64,000 nucleotides of DNA from an uncultured Streptococcus sp. (GTDB taxonomy: Bacteria > Bacillota > Bacilli > Lactobacillales > Streptococcaceae). The position numbers and the translations under genes are program-made. The notes below the pieces were generated by a model, which was not told the DNA's origin, did not search any database, and was given only the letters and a program-made list of their open reading frames with translations. Each line of letters starts with the position of its first letter. The stretch's first letter is position 1. Shown here one piece after another: positions 32,715-41,769 of the stretch. Location: assembly GCA_934229725.1 (NCBI GenBank), contig CAKQDX010000007.1:37728-101727 (forward strand), read 5' to 3'.

Positions 32715-34259
32715 TTACATTTTCTCTTCCAATGTGACATCTGGATATTTATCCGCAAACCAACGGAGGGCAAAGTCATTTTCAAAGAGGAAGACTGGTT
32801 GGTCAAAGCGATCTTTGGCCAAGATGTTTCGGCTTGATGACATGCGTTCGTCAAGGTCCTCAGGTTGGATCCAACGCACAGTCTTTTTACCCATTGGTGT
32901 CATAACGACTTCAGCATTGTATTCATTTTCCATACGGTGCTTAAAGACTTCAAACTGAAGTTGACCAACGGCACCAAGCATGTATTCACCTGTTTGGTAA
33001 TTTGTGTAGAGCTGGATGGCTCCTTCTTGCACCAATTGTTCGATTCCTTTGTGGAAGGACTTCTGTTTCATGACGTTCTTAGCAGCAACTTTCATGAACA
33101 ATTCTGGCGTAAAGGTTGGCAGTGGCTCAAATTCAAATTTGTTTTTACCTACTGTAAGGGTATCACCAACCTGGTAAGTTCCTGTATCGTAAACCCCGAT
33201 AATATCTCCAGCTACGGCATTTTCAACATTTTCACGAGATTCAGCCATAAACTGAGTGACGTTAGAGAGCTTAGCTCCCTTACCCGTACGGGTTAGGTTA
33301 ACACTCATACCACGCTCAAATTCACCAGATACGATACGAACAAAGGCAATACGGTCACGGTGACGTGGGTCCATGTTGGCTTGGATTTTGAAAACAAAAC
33401 CAGAGAAATCCTTGTTGAGAGGATCAATCTCGTCACCATCCACTGTCTTGTGGCCATGTGGTTCTGGCGCAAATTTAAGGAAGGTATCGAGGAAGGTTTG
33501 AACCCCAAAGTTAGTAAGGGCTGAACCGAAGAAGACCGGTGTCAATTCACCTGCTAAAATAGCTTCTTCTGAGAATTCATTTCCCGCTTCTGTCAAGAGT
33601 TCGATATCTTCTTTAGCTTGCTCATAGAATGGGTTGTTGGCAAAAAGGGTATCACCATCTTCAATCTTAGCAAAGCGCTCGTCACCTTTGTAAAGCTCCA
33701 AGCGTTCGTTATAGAGGTCATAAAGTCCTTCGAAGGCTTTACCCATACCGATAGGCCAGTTCATTGGGTAGCTGGCAATACCAAGCACTTCTTCCAACTC
33801 TTCCAAGAGGTCAAGTGGCTCACGTCCATCACGGTCCAATTTGTTCATGAAGGTGAAGACAGGAATACCACGGTGTTTGACAACTTCGAAAAGTTTTTTA
33901 GTTTGGGCCTCGATACCTTTGGCTGAGTCAACGACCATGACGGCTGCGTCGACCGCCATAAGAGTACGGTAGGTATCTTCTGAGAAGTCCTCGTGCCCTG
34001 GGGTATCAAGGATATTGACACGTTTGCCGGCATAGTCAAACTGCATCACAGATGAGGTTACTGAGATACCACGTTGTTTCTCGATATCCATCCAGTCTGA
34101 TTTAGCAAAATTTCCGGTTTTCTTACCTTTTACGGTACCAGCTTCACGGATTTCACCCCCAAAGTAAAGCAATTGTTCAGTGATTGTTGTTTTACCAGCA
34201 TCGGGGTGAGAGATGATGGCAAAAGTACGGCGTTTTTTGATTTCGTCTTGAATACTCAT
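32715..34259 (-). CDS. prfC: Peptide chain release factor 3
   Basis: 514 residues from the ATG at 34259 (AGAAAG upstream); the longer open frame adds a non-homologous leader. GTPase motifs are SHPDAGKTTITEQ (P-loop), DTPGHEDFSEDT (G3) and NKLDRDG (G4), followed by translation-factor domain 2 and the RF3 C-terminal domain. RF3 recycles RF1/RF2 from ribosomes after termination. Length matches the family. Confidence 0.95.
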   Translation of the reverse strand: MSIQDEIKKRRTFAIISHPDAGKTTITEQLLYFGGEIREAGTVKGKKTGNFAKSDWMDIEKQRGISVTSSVMQFDYAGKRVNILDTPGHEDFSEDTYRTLMAVDAAVMVVDSAKGIEAQTKKLFEVVKHRGIPVFTFMNKLDRDGREPLDLLEELEEVLGIASYPMNWPIGMGKAFEGLYDLYNERLELYKGDERFAKIEDGDTLFANNPFYEQAKEDIELLTEAGNEFSEEAILAGELTPVFFGSALTNFGVQTFLDTFLKFAPEPHGHKTVDGDEIDPLNKDFSGFVFKIQANMDPRHRDRIAFVRIVSGEFERGMSVNLTRTGKGAKLSNVTQFMAESRENVENAVAGDIIGVYDTGTYQVGDTLTVGKNKFEFEPLPTFTPELFMKVAAKNVMKQKSFHKGIEQLVQEGAIQLYTNYQTGEYMLGAVGQLQFEVFKHRMENEYNAEVVMTPMGKKTVRWIQPEDLDERMSSSRNILAKDRFDQPVFLFENDFALRWFADKYPDVTLEEKM

Positions 34260-34441
34260 AGTTTTCTTTCTTCTTTGAAAATAATCTTTTTGATACTTTT
34301 CCTTAGTGGTATGGAACGTCAGTAGCTGCCTTAGGAATTGCAAAACTTCCGTGTCCCAAAACTACTAATAGCCATAGGTTTTTACTAGATTGAAAAGTAA
34401 GATAGTTGTAGCACTTCTTTCAGAAAATTTCTCTCTTTTTA
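34260..34441. other. Upstream region of prfC, no gene recognised
   Basis: It must hold the minus-strand prfC promoter, but no box is convincing. No credible ORF is present. Confidence 0.4.
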
Positions 34442-34497
34442 GAGCTACATTTGTTGTCGATGCTTGCGATAATTCTCGCAGGCACAGCTCTTTTATT
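34442..34497 (+). terminator. Orphan terminator-like hairpin
   Basis: Outer stem AGAGCT/AGCTCT and inner TGCTTGCGA/TCGCAGGCA, followed by TTTTATT on the plus strand. No plus-strand gene lies upstream, so it may end an unannotated short transcript or act as a leader attenuator for the next gene. Confidence 0.45.
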
Positions 34498-34577
34498 ATA
34501 TCCAAATTACAGTGTGAAAGCAATTCTGAAAGCGTTTTGTGTTAGAATAAAACAAATAAAAAGATTGGGAGATTATT

Positions 34578-35560
34578 ATGGAGTTTGTTGGAGTACTTGT
34601 TTTTGTAACCCTTGTGGGAATGATTTTCAATGCCTACTTTCTGATTTTACCTTCACTTGAGATGAAAAAGCATCAGATTTGGATATGTTCTGCTGTTCTA
34701 GCTATAATCAGCTGTTGCCTATTTCCTTTATCCTTTTTCTGATTCCAAGTATTATTTACACATTAAATATTTTTGCCTTATGTAAAAGTTTTTCAAAAGG
34801 TAAAGGACATAAAACGGTTTGGATTGCACTAGAAATATTTTGCTTATTATTATCTCCAATTCTAGCTGTGTATCTCTTTGGTTCTATGTTTGCATTAGAC
34901 AATTATTACTACTACCTATCTTTAATCATCCCCCCATTTTGGATTATGTGGATTTGGTCATCCCTTAATCTGAGCAAGAAAATCAAAATAAACAACATTA
35001 TACTACACAGCATAATGGCAATCCTGCTAGTCCTTCCAACATTGACTATTTATGGCTGTCGACATAACCCAACTGTGTACGGTCGTAAGGTCTCTATCAA
35101 CAGAGACGGCTTTAAACACATTTACTGGAACGAGCAGATTTTAGAACACGCCAAACATGTTGAACAGGTGATTGCCCTTGATATTATTGAAAACTATGAA
35201 AATGTTGAGAGTATTAGATTTACTGATGTTTATCAAAATAAACATTATTTTGAATCTCCTGACTCGTCTAATCGTTTTGAAGTTGAAGTACTTATCAATG
35301 GTAAATACAAAGCCACCTATGATGTCAATTTATCCGCAAAAGACCCTAACGATCCAGAAGACAAATATGATAAAGGGATTGAACTATATAAAATGTCATC
35401 TCATGGCGCTAAATTCATCTCAGAGAAGAAAGATTTAAAGAAAGACAAAATTTTTACTCTTAAAGATTTAAATAATCCAAAATATCAAAAACAGCTTAAA
35501 AACATTGATATCACCTACTACCAAAAGAATGATATTTACAAAATAAAGAAAAACAATTAA
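34578..35560 (+). pseudogene. Frameshifted multi-pass membrane protein gene
   Basis: Translation from the ATG at 34578 (GGGAG upstream, extended -10 TGT-TAGAAT further up) gives 54 residues ending at TGA 34740. The coding signal then continues in another frame with LIPSIIYTLNIF to 35560. Adding one T to the TTTTT run at 34734-34738 joins the two into a protein of about 327 residues: four or five N-terminal membrane segments and a C-terminal soluble domain rich in Lys, Asp and Tyr. Family unknown. It could be a true loss, a phase-variable tract or a sequencing error in a homopolymer. Confidence 0.65.
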
Positions 35561-35584
35561 GTCTGCATAAGAAAAGATAAAAGC

Positions 35585-35612
35585 ACGCCATAAACTTACT
35601 GATGGCGTGTTT
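35585..35612. terminator. Terminator between converging genes
   Basis: CACGCCAT/ATGGCGTG stem with a T-rich right flank. Confidence 0.6.
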
Positions 35613-35622
35613 CTTCATTTAT

Positions 35623-36288
35623 TTAATACTTATCTTCAAAATGTTCCAGGGCTGTTTTCGTGATTATCATGAGCAAAATCAAGGCTCCTGAAACGGCAAG
35701 GTATTTGATAGGTAACCAGGCCTCTGGGATAAAAGGGGTATGTCTTAATAAGCCGTAATTTCCGTTAACAAAATGATTAACAACTACAAGTCCGAGATTC
35801 AATAGCAGGGTAAGCGTCACAATCATATTCTTCGGAATAGGGTAAGTCTTATAGGCCCTCAAAAGATAATTGAGACTATTGACCAGTAAGGCATAATGCC
35901 CAATGATAAAGGAAATACTGGAGATATGCGGAAAATCATAAGGATCAAATATGGGATGAATGATTGCACAAGAGCCTCCAACCAAGCCCATAAGGGCAAA
36001 ATAAGTTTTGACCTTACTATCTTTTAGGAGTAAGAGGGAGAGCATGGCCAAACGGCAATGGTAAAGAGGGAGACCATCATCTAAAGGAAATCCCTGCCAA
36101 ATATACCAAGTGTAAAGGCTAATCAGTTGAACGGCTTGGACTCCTAGAAAAGTCAGACGCCAACTTTTTTTATCATGCCAAGACCAACTCAGGTAGGCCA
36201 GCAGCACCAATACCATTAGCATCACCAGATAATAGGGTAACGGTATCTGTGGTGGCCGGGTTTGGGTCGTTGTCAAAAAATCCTTCAT
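35623..36288 (-). CDS. YwaF/TIGR02206-family integral membrane protein
   Basis: 221 residues, about six hydrophobic segments. Conserved features of the family are visible: LPLYHCRLAMLSLLLL, GLVGGSCAIIHPIFDPYDFPH, HYALLVNSL and NYGLLRHTPF. The function is unknown. It has an extended -10 promoter (TGA-TATAAT at 36321-36326) and AGGAG before the ATG, and is probably monocistronic. Confidence 0.85.
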   Translation of the reverse strand: MKDFLTTTQTRPPQIPLPYYLVMLMVLVLLAYLSWSWHDKKSWRLTFLGVQAVQLISLYTWYIWQGFPLDDGLPLYHCRLAMLSLLLLKDSKVKTYFALMGLVGGSCAIIHPIFDPYDFPHISSISFIIGHYALLVNSLNYLLRAYKTYPIPKNMIVTLTLLLNLGLVVVNHFVNGNYGLLRHTPFIPEAWLPIKYLAVSGALILLMIITKTALEHFEDKY

Positions 36289-36340
36289 TCTCTTCTCCTG
36301 ATGAAATTGCTACTCTCGCTATTATATCAAATTTCAGGTA

Positions 36341-36376
36341 AATCAAAAACCTGCTTTAACGAGCAGGCTTTTGATT
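36341..36376 (-). terminator. Terminator of murF
   Basis: AATCAAAA-CCTGCT/AGCAGG-TTTTGATT, a long nearly perfect hairpin between murF and the YwaF-type gene. Confidence 0.65.
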
Positions 36377-36468
36377 TAAGACAATCTTATGGATGACTTT
36401 ACTCAAGTTAGTTCGGTCACCACTTCTTCAAAGTTCCATAAACAGCTCTTTAATGCAGGTTTTAGAGC

Positions 36469-37842
36469 TTAATCCTTAGCTTGGAGTTCTTCAACAACTC
36501 TAGCTAAATTCATAGAGTTAGAGCCCTTGAGCAAGATTTGATCGTGCTCGCCTAGGCTTTCTTTGATGCGTTTAACCATAGCGTCAAATTGGTCTTCGTC
36601 AGCTGTTTTCTTGAAATAATAAACATGACCAAGGGGGAACATTTGGCTAGCAAGTTGCGACAAGTCCGCAATGTCTTCACCATAGAAAATTACCGTATCA
36701 ATAGCATCTGGTGTCAAGCTGAGAATCATCTGCGTGTGAAGTTGGACAGACTGTTCACCGAGTTCTTTCATATCGGCTAAGACAGCAATTTTCTTGCCTC
36801 CTTCATTCTTAGGAATGGCTGAGAAGGTCTCCAAAATGAGCTTCATGGCTGTTGGATTGGCATTGTAGACATCTGAAAGAATATCTGCGCCATTGGCTGC
36901 TTTTTTCCATTCGGTACGATTCTTTGTCAGCTGCAAGTTAGCCAAAGCTGAGAAGATATTTTCCTCAGTCACACCCCAGTGTTTAGCGACATAAGCCGCA
37001 ACCATGGCATTTGTGGCATTGTATTTTCCAGTGACTGGCAAGGTAACTTGTCCATCTAGGAAGTTGGTTGAGAAGGTGAGGTGATCCTTGTATTCCGTCA
37101 AGTCAGAGACTGTTAGATCAGATTCCTCACCAAATCGTACAACTTCAAGATTGCTTGGCAAGAATGGATCTACAATAGGATCACTTGGCACAAGTAAGAG
37201 GCTACCATCAGGCATACCGTCTTGCATTTGCATCTTACCTTGGGCAATCTTGTCACGGCTACCGAAGAACTCCAAGTGAGCCTCTCCGATTAAAGTAACA
37301 ACAGCTGTTTTTGGCTTAGCCAAGGTTGATAAGAGGTGAATGTCTCCCATGTGGTCTTGTCCCATCTCAAGGACAATTTTTTCAGTATCATCAGGCATGT
37401 GAAGGGCGGTATATGGAAGACCAATCTCGTTATTGTAGTTACCTTGGGTCTTGTAGGTGCGGTAGGTCGTTGCCAAAATATCATGAATCATGTCCTTGGT
37501 CGTTGTCTTACCGTTAGAACCAGTTACCGCAATGACATCAACGCCAGTTTTTTCAAGATAGTAGGCAGCTAGTTTTTGGAAGGCCTCAAGAGCATCCTCA
37601 ACTAGGATGTGGGCTTGGTCAGATGGTAATTCTTTTTCTGTGAATGTCGCTAGAGCACCATTTTCAAAAGCTGTTTGGATAAACTCGTGCCCATCACGCA
37701 CACCCTTGAGCGGCAAAAAGAGATCGCCCGCTGTAATCTTACGGCTATCAAACTCAATCTGGTTAATAGCGACATCGTCATAGGCAGTGACATCATTTTT
37801 AGCACCAACAACCTTGGCAATTTCATGGAGTGTCAGTTTCAT
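36469..37842 (-). CDS. murF: UDP-MurNAc-tripeptide--D-Ala-D-Ala ligase
   Basis: 457 residues of the Mur ligase family: N-terminal UDP-binding domain, ATP-binding loop AVTGSNGKTTTKDM (about 105-118), central EMGQDHMGD and a C-terminal ligase domain with SDVYNANPTAMK. It adds D-Ala-D-Ala to the peptidoglycan precursor in the cytosol. Its substrate is made by Ddl, encoded at 42836. A TGTGATATAAT promoter lies at 37917-37922 and an AGAGGA site before the ATG. Confidence 0.95.
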   Translation of the reverse strand: MKLTLHEIAKVVGAKNDVTAYDDVAINQIEFDSRKITAGDLFLPLKGVRDGHEFIQTAFENGALATFTEKELPSDQAHILVEDALEAFQKLAAYYLEKTGVDVIAVTGSNGKTTTKDMIHDILATTYRTYKTQGNYNNEIGLPYTALHMPDDTEKIVLEMGQDHMGDIHLLSTLAKPKTAVVTLIGEAHLEFFGSRDKIAQGKMQMQDGMPDGSLLLVPSDPIVDPFLPSNLEVVRFGEESDLTVSDLTEYKDHLTFSTNFLDGQVTLPVTGKYNATNAMVAAYVAKHWGVTEENIFSALANLQLTKNRTEWKKAANGADILSDVYNANPTAMKLILETFSAIPKNEGGKKIAVLADMKELGEQSVQLHTQMILSLTPDAIDTVIFYGEDIADLSQLASQMFPLGHVYYFKKTADEDQFDAMVKRIKESLGEHDQILLKGSNSMNLARVVEELQAKD

Positions 37843-37916
37843 CTTAAAATCCTCTGTTTTATTTTTTTACAAATCTGACAAAAAATAGGCTTTCTTGTCT
37901 CTCAATATACCCTCCA

Positions 37917-37922
37917 ATTATA
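37917..37922 (-). promoter_or_regulatory. -10 box of murF
   Basis: Minus strand TGA-TATAAT, divergent from the promoter at 37963. Confidence 0.55.
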
Positions 37923-37960
37923 TCACAAATCAGCCTAGCTTTTGCTTGGGAGATGAATTT

Positions 37961-37968
37961 GTTACAAT
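37961..37968 (+). promoter_or_regulatory. Extended -10 of the tandem membrane-protein pair
   Basis: TGT-TACAAT, with a possible TTTTGC -35 at 17 bases. Confidence 0.5.
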
Positions 37969-37988
37969 GGTTGATGAAAGGATTAGGC

Positions 37989-38684
37989 ATGACAAAGAAA
38001 AAATCAATCCGTCCCTCAAACAAAGAAAAAGACAGAAATAGAAACTGCCAAAGTATCGAAGAACCTAAAGGATGGCGTTTCAATTGGAGAAAGATGATTC
38101 TACTGGAGCCCACAGCTGAATTGATTATCTTAGTGCTACTTGCACTGCTATATGGTGGTTTTTATTATTATGATCATTATACAGTCAATGAAGATAACAT
38201 TTATGGTCTCTGGCAGTCCGAAAATCACACGCTAGCGATTTCCTATAAGCATATTCGGAAACGAGGAAATATCGACTGGCGAGTCGTTCAAGACGGTAAG
38301 TATGTCATCTATGCTGCTAGAACTCGCCCTATCAAGCGCTTCAATGACGGCACCCTCTACATGGAGCTTTATACTGTGGAAGGCTACCTGACTGACCTCC
38401 CGACCAAGGATGGTTTTAGCTATATGGATTTTTATCTTCGCAAAGACAATTATCTCACTTACGATGGTGACTCCTATAAGCGCATAGACTCCAGGAATAA
38501 GACTGTCACTTGGAAAGATGGTTCCACCAGTCCTTACGGTGAACGAAAAACCACTATAGATGAGGTTTTTGAAGCCTTCTATTTGATACTTATTGGGCTG
38601 GGCTTCTTTCTTGTTATTTTAGAGGCTCGGCAAAAGAGGAGAGAAAAGCTAAGTGAGACACCAATCAAAAAGAAAATACGCTGA
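37989..38684 (+). CDS. Membrane protein with conserved WQSENH domain, copy 1
   Basis: 231 residues from the ATG at 37989 with AAAGGA upstream. A basic cytosolic N-terminus and a membrane segment (about 44-62) lead to an external domain (about 70-195) beginning IYGLWQSENHTLAISY, then a second membrane segment (about 200-218) and a basic tail. The external domain recurs in the next gene at roughly 60 percent identity by eye. The YG-x-W start and regular strands suggest a small beta-barrel (lipocalin-like) fold, unproven. Function unknown. Confidence 0.7.
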   Translation: MTKKKSIRPSNKEKDRNRNCQSIEEPKGWRFNWRKMILLEPTAELIILVLLALLYGGFYYYDHYTVNEDNIYGLWQSENHTLAISYKHIRKRGNIDWRVVQDGKYVIYAARTRPIKRFNDGTLYMELYTVEGYLTDLPTKDGFSYMDFYLRKDNYLTYDGDSYKRIDSRNKTVTWKDGSTSPYGERKTTIDEVFEAFYLILIGLGFFLVILEARQKRREKLSETPIKKKIR

Positions 38685-39342
38685 CCGAAAAAAAAGCAAC
38701 CGAAAGTATCAGTCACAAAAAGCATACCGGAAAGAACAAAAACGTAAAACGGGGTGGCGAGCACTCTGGGATAACTTTACATACCGTTTAGCCAACATTG
38801 TTGGGATAGGTTTCCTAATCATGATACCGATTTTCATCGTCTATATGATTTTCTTTGACGATGGGGTTTCTAAAGATGGTATCTACGGTCTGTGGCAATC
38901 TGAAAATCATCAGCTTGCCATATCATATGAAGATGGTTCAAAGGGAAGTAAGCGTGATTGGGAGATTGTTCAAGATGGACATGTCCTCATTAAAGATGCA
39001 CGCATCGATGACATTAAACGCTTTAATGACGGTACCCTCTACATTGAAGTTTACGCTGAGGAACGTCTGCTTTCAGACCTTCCCGCTAAGAACGGCCTCA
39101 ATTATTTGAATATGTATGTACGTAAAGACAATTATCTGACCTATGATGGCGAATCCTACAAACGGATTGATGATGAAAATAAGAGCATTACCTGGAAGGA
39201 TGGCTCTAAATCCCCTTATGGTCAACGAATAACCTTGTTTGATCGTCTGGAACCTTATATCCTATTTGGAATGTTGGGAGGCTTGCTTAGCTATGTCCTT
39301 TTCGTTGAATGGAAGGTCAGAAGAAAATATAAGAACAAATAA
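38653..39342 (+). CDS. Membrane protein with conserved WQSENH domain, copy 2
   Basis: 229 residues from a GTG at 38653 that overlaps the previous gene by 32 bases; AGGAG lies about 11 bases upstream. The architecture equals copy 1: basic N-terminus, membrane helix, external domain IYGLWQSENHQLAISYE...TWKDGSKSPYGQR, second helix, basic tail. It is a tandem gene duplication. The GTG start and unusually long overlap suggest translational coupling. Confidence 0.65.
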   Translation: MRHQSKRKYADRKKSNRKYQSQKAYRKEQKRKTGWRALWDNFTYRLANIVGIGFLIMIPIFIVYMIFFDDGVSKDGIYGLWQSENHQLAISYEDGSKGSKRDWEIVQDGHVLIKDARIDDIKRFNDGTLYIEVYAEERLLSDLPAKNGLNYLNMYVRKDNYLTYDGESYKRIDDENKSITWKDGSKSPYGQRITLFDRLEPYILFGMLGGLLSYVLFVEWKVRRKYKNK

Positions 39343-39390
39343 AACCACTCCTGCTTCTAGCCAGACTAGATAGCCACGGAGTGGTTGTTT
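39343..39390 (+). terminator. Terminator of the tandem pair
   Basis: AACCACTCC/GGAGTGGTT with a 26-base loop, then GTTTT. Confidence 0.7.
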
Positions 39391-39434
39391 TATTCTTATT
39401 AAGCAAGACTTGCCTCTTTAAGAGGGGGACAGTC

Positions 39435-40289
39435 TTATTTCACTTCGCCACCTTCAACCACGAGGTCATCAGCTTTAGCTGAATCACCGTAAGTTGGGTG
39501 AAGTGTTTTTTCATAATCTTTGTGGAAGAAATTCTCTTCGCCAAGTTTCTTAATGTCTTTATTGATAAAGTCAAGGAGTTCTTTGTTACCTTTTTGAACG
39601 GCTGGAGCAATGGTATCTGGGTTACCAAGTGATGTGATTCCTACTTCATAACCTTTATTTTCTAGAGCCCAAGCAAGAACTTCTGTATTATCAGTTGAGA
39701 AGGCATCGCCACGACCGTCAAGGAGGGCTTGGTAAGCATCGCTGTATTGGTCATACTTTTGCAATTTGATATTTGGATAGTTCTTTTCAAAGTAAGTTTC
39801 AGCAGTTGTACCTTTAGTAACAATCAAAGTCTTACCTTCAAGCTCTTTAACGTCCTTGATGACCTTGTCTTTAGGTGATACCACACCGATTGAGACTTTC
39901 ATGTAAGGAAGGGCGAAGTCCACTTGTTTCTTACGTTCATCAGTCACTGTAAAGTTGGCAAGTGTAATATCGACCTTGTTTGAAATCAAGAATTCGGCAC
40001 GGTTGGCCGCATCTACTGAGACGTATTTAGGTTTTACACCCAAGTCTTTAGCCAAACGGTTACCAAGTTCAATATCGTAACCTTGGTAGGCACCCTTGCT
40101 ATCTACATAACCAAAAGGCTTCTTGTCCGCAAAGACGGCGATACGAAGCTCACCACTCTTCTTAATTTCTGCAATGGTACGTGCTTTGGCTGTTGATTTA
40201 CCAGAGCTACTGTTGCTTGAGCAAGCCGTCACTGCCACCAAGGCAAAGACGAGGGTTAATAGGGCAAAAATTTTCTTTGTTAATTTCAT
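39435..40289 (-). CDS. Polar amino-acid ABC transporter, substrate-binding lipoprotein
   Basis: 284 residues. A lipoprotein signal with lipobox VTAC (Cys about residue 23) is followed by a type II periplasmic-binding fold: GELRIAVFADKKPFGYVD, YQGYDIELGNRLAKDLG, NRAEFLISNKVDITLANFTVT and FALPYMKVSIGV. This pattern is shared by glutamate/aspartate, glutamine and cystine binding proteins; the exact ligand cannot be read from sequence. It is the last gene of a four-gene ABC operon. Confidence 0.88.
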   Translation of the reverse strand: MKLTKKIFALLTLVFALVAVTACSSNSSSGKSTAKARTIAEIKKSGELRIAVFADKKPFGYVDSKGAYQGYDIELGNRLAKDLGVKPKYVSVDAANRAEFLISNKVDITLANFTVTDERKKQVDFALPYMKVSIGVVSPKDKVIKDVKELEGKTLIVTKGTTAETYFEKNYPNIKLQKYDQYSDAYQALLDGRGDAFSTDNTEVLAWALENKGYEVGITSLGNPDTIAPAVQKGNKELLDFINKDIKKLGEENFFHKDYEKTLHPTYGDSAKADDLVVEGGEVK

Positions 40290-40331
40290 AATTCTCTCCT
40301 AAAATAATTTATTTTCACTAAAAACAATGGG

Positions 40332-41090
40332 TTACAAATAGGCACCAAACTGACTGAAGTCGAAGACGTTGAGGAACTCTTGCGCTCGTTTAGTCTTTGG
40401 ATGATTGAAGAATTCTTCAGCAGTACCTTCCTCAGCGATGACTCCCTTATCCATAAAGATAATACGATCAGCGATGGCACGTGCAAACTGAAGCTCATGA
40501 GTTACAATCAACATGGTACGCCCTTCTTGAGCGAGGTCATTGATCAATTCCAGAACTTCACGAACCATCTCAGGGTCAAGCGAAGCCGTCACCTCGTCAA
40601 AGAGGATAACCTCAGGATGCATGAGCAAGGAACGGACAATAGCCACACGCTGCTTTTGACCACCTGACAGTTGTCGTGCGAAGCTATGCTTCTTGTCTAG
40701 AAGTCCCACACGGTCCAAAAGTTTCTCAGCCTCGGCGATGACTTCTTCCTTATTACGCCCTTGGGCTTTGACCGGCCCCAAAATCAGATTTTGCAGGATG
40801 TCCAAATGTGGGAAGAGGTCATAACTTTGAAAGACCATGCCGATTTTCTGACGAATCAAGTGGAAATCCTTCTTACTGCCAGTGATAGACTTGCCATCAA
40901 GGAGAATGTCGCCTCCTTGGATGGTCTCTAAGCCATTGATACAACGTAGCAGGGTCGATTTCCCACAACCTGAGGAACCTAGGATAACAACGACTTCACC
41001 TTGTTTAAGGTCCAAGGAGATACCTTTGAGAATCTCATTGTCCCCAAAGGACTTTCTCAAATCCTTGATTTGTAAAATGCTTTCTGTCAT
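40332..41090 (-). CDS. Polar amino-acid ABC transporter, ATPase
   Basis: 252 residues from the ATG at 41090. Walker A is GSSGCGKST, the signature is LSGGQKQRVAI, Walker B is VILFDEVTASLD and the switch His is in VTHELQFA, as in the GlnQ/HisP family. It powers import through the two permeases encoded just upstream; the gene starts 1 base after the second permease ends. Confidence 0.93.
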   Translation of the reverse strand: MTESILQIKDLRKSFGDNEILKGISLDLKQGEVVVILGSSGCGKSTLLRCINGLETIQGGDILLDGKSITGSKKDFHLIRQKIGMVFQSYDLFPHLDILQNLILGPVKAQGRNKEEVIAEAEKLLDRVGLLDKKHSFARQLSGGQKQRVAIVRSLLMHPEVILFDEVTASLDPEMVREVLELINDLAQEGRTMLIVTHELQFARAIADRIIFMDKGVIAEEGTAEEFFNHPKTKRAQEFLNVFDFSQFGAYL

Positions 41091-41091
41091 C

Positions 41092-41769
41092 TTAATTCCT
41101 CCAACGATTTTCAAGATAAGTAGACAGCTTAGAGACTGGATAACAAATGGCAAAATAAAGAATCAAAATCGTACCATAAATCCAGAAAGAAGCTGTTGGA
41201 ATAGTCAGGCGGTTACTGTCGATAATCTGCTGACCAACCTTGGTCACCTCAACCACCCCAATCAAAACCACTAAGGACGTCGTCTTAATCATCCGTGTCA
41301 CCAGGTTAATAGCTTGAGGCAACAAGCGACGCAAGACCTGTGGAATAATCACATAGGTATAGAGTTGCCCATTGGTTAGACCAAGGGCCCTTCCACTCTC
41401 AAACTGGTGTCTAGGTAGCGACGTGATTGACCCACGCACCAAATCACCCATCTCAGCCGTTCCCCAAAGGGTAAAGACGATAATAGCCGATAGTTCGCCT
41501 GAGATGTTGATGTTAAAGTTCCTAGCCAGGCCAAAATAGACAATAAAGAGCAAAACCAATTGGGGCATGATACGAATAAATTCCAGATAAATACGTGACA
41601 AAAAACGAATAATCTTGGATTTCGACGTCATGACAATTCCCAAAAGGGTCCCCAATAAAAGAGAAAGAAGCACCGAAACGATGGAAATCCAAATAGTTAC
41701 GCCTAGACCTTGTATGATACGTAGGAAATTATTCCCCTGAAGAAGAACTTGAAAGCCCGAATCCTGCAT
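41092..41769 (-). CDS. Polar amino-acid ABC transporter, permease 2
   Basis: 225 residues from the ATG at 41769, with GGAGG upstream. Five or so membrane helices are present, and the coupling-helix (EAA) motif reads SGRALGLTNGQLYTYVIIPQVLRRLLPQ. It is a HisM/GlnP-type subunit. It overlaps permease 1 by 41 bases, a sign of coupled translation and heterodimer formation. Confidence 0.9.
   Translation of the reverse strand: MQDSGFQVLLQGNNFLRIIQGLGVTIWISIVSVLLSLLLGTLLGIVMTSKSKIIRFLSRIYLEFIRIMPQLVLLFIVYFGLARNFNINISGELSAIIVFTLWGTAEMGDLVRGSITSLPRHQFESGRALGLTNGQLYTYVIIPQVLRRLLPQAINLVTRMIKTTSLVVLIGVVEVTKVGQQIIDSNRLTIPTASFWIYGTILILYFAICYPVSKLSTYLENRWRN

Noticed and set aside
34424..34440. CodY box before prfC
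   Set aside because: It matches only about 11-12 of 15 positions in an AT-rich stretch, which is expected by chance.
41571..41578. Second ComX box (TACGAATA, plus strand)
   Set aside because: It lies inside a permease gene on the opposite strand with no plus-strand gene after it; a chance match.
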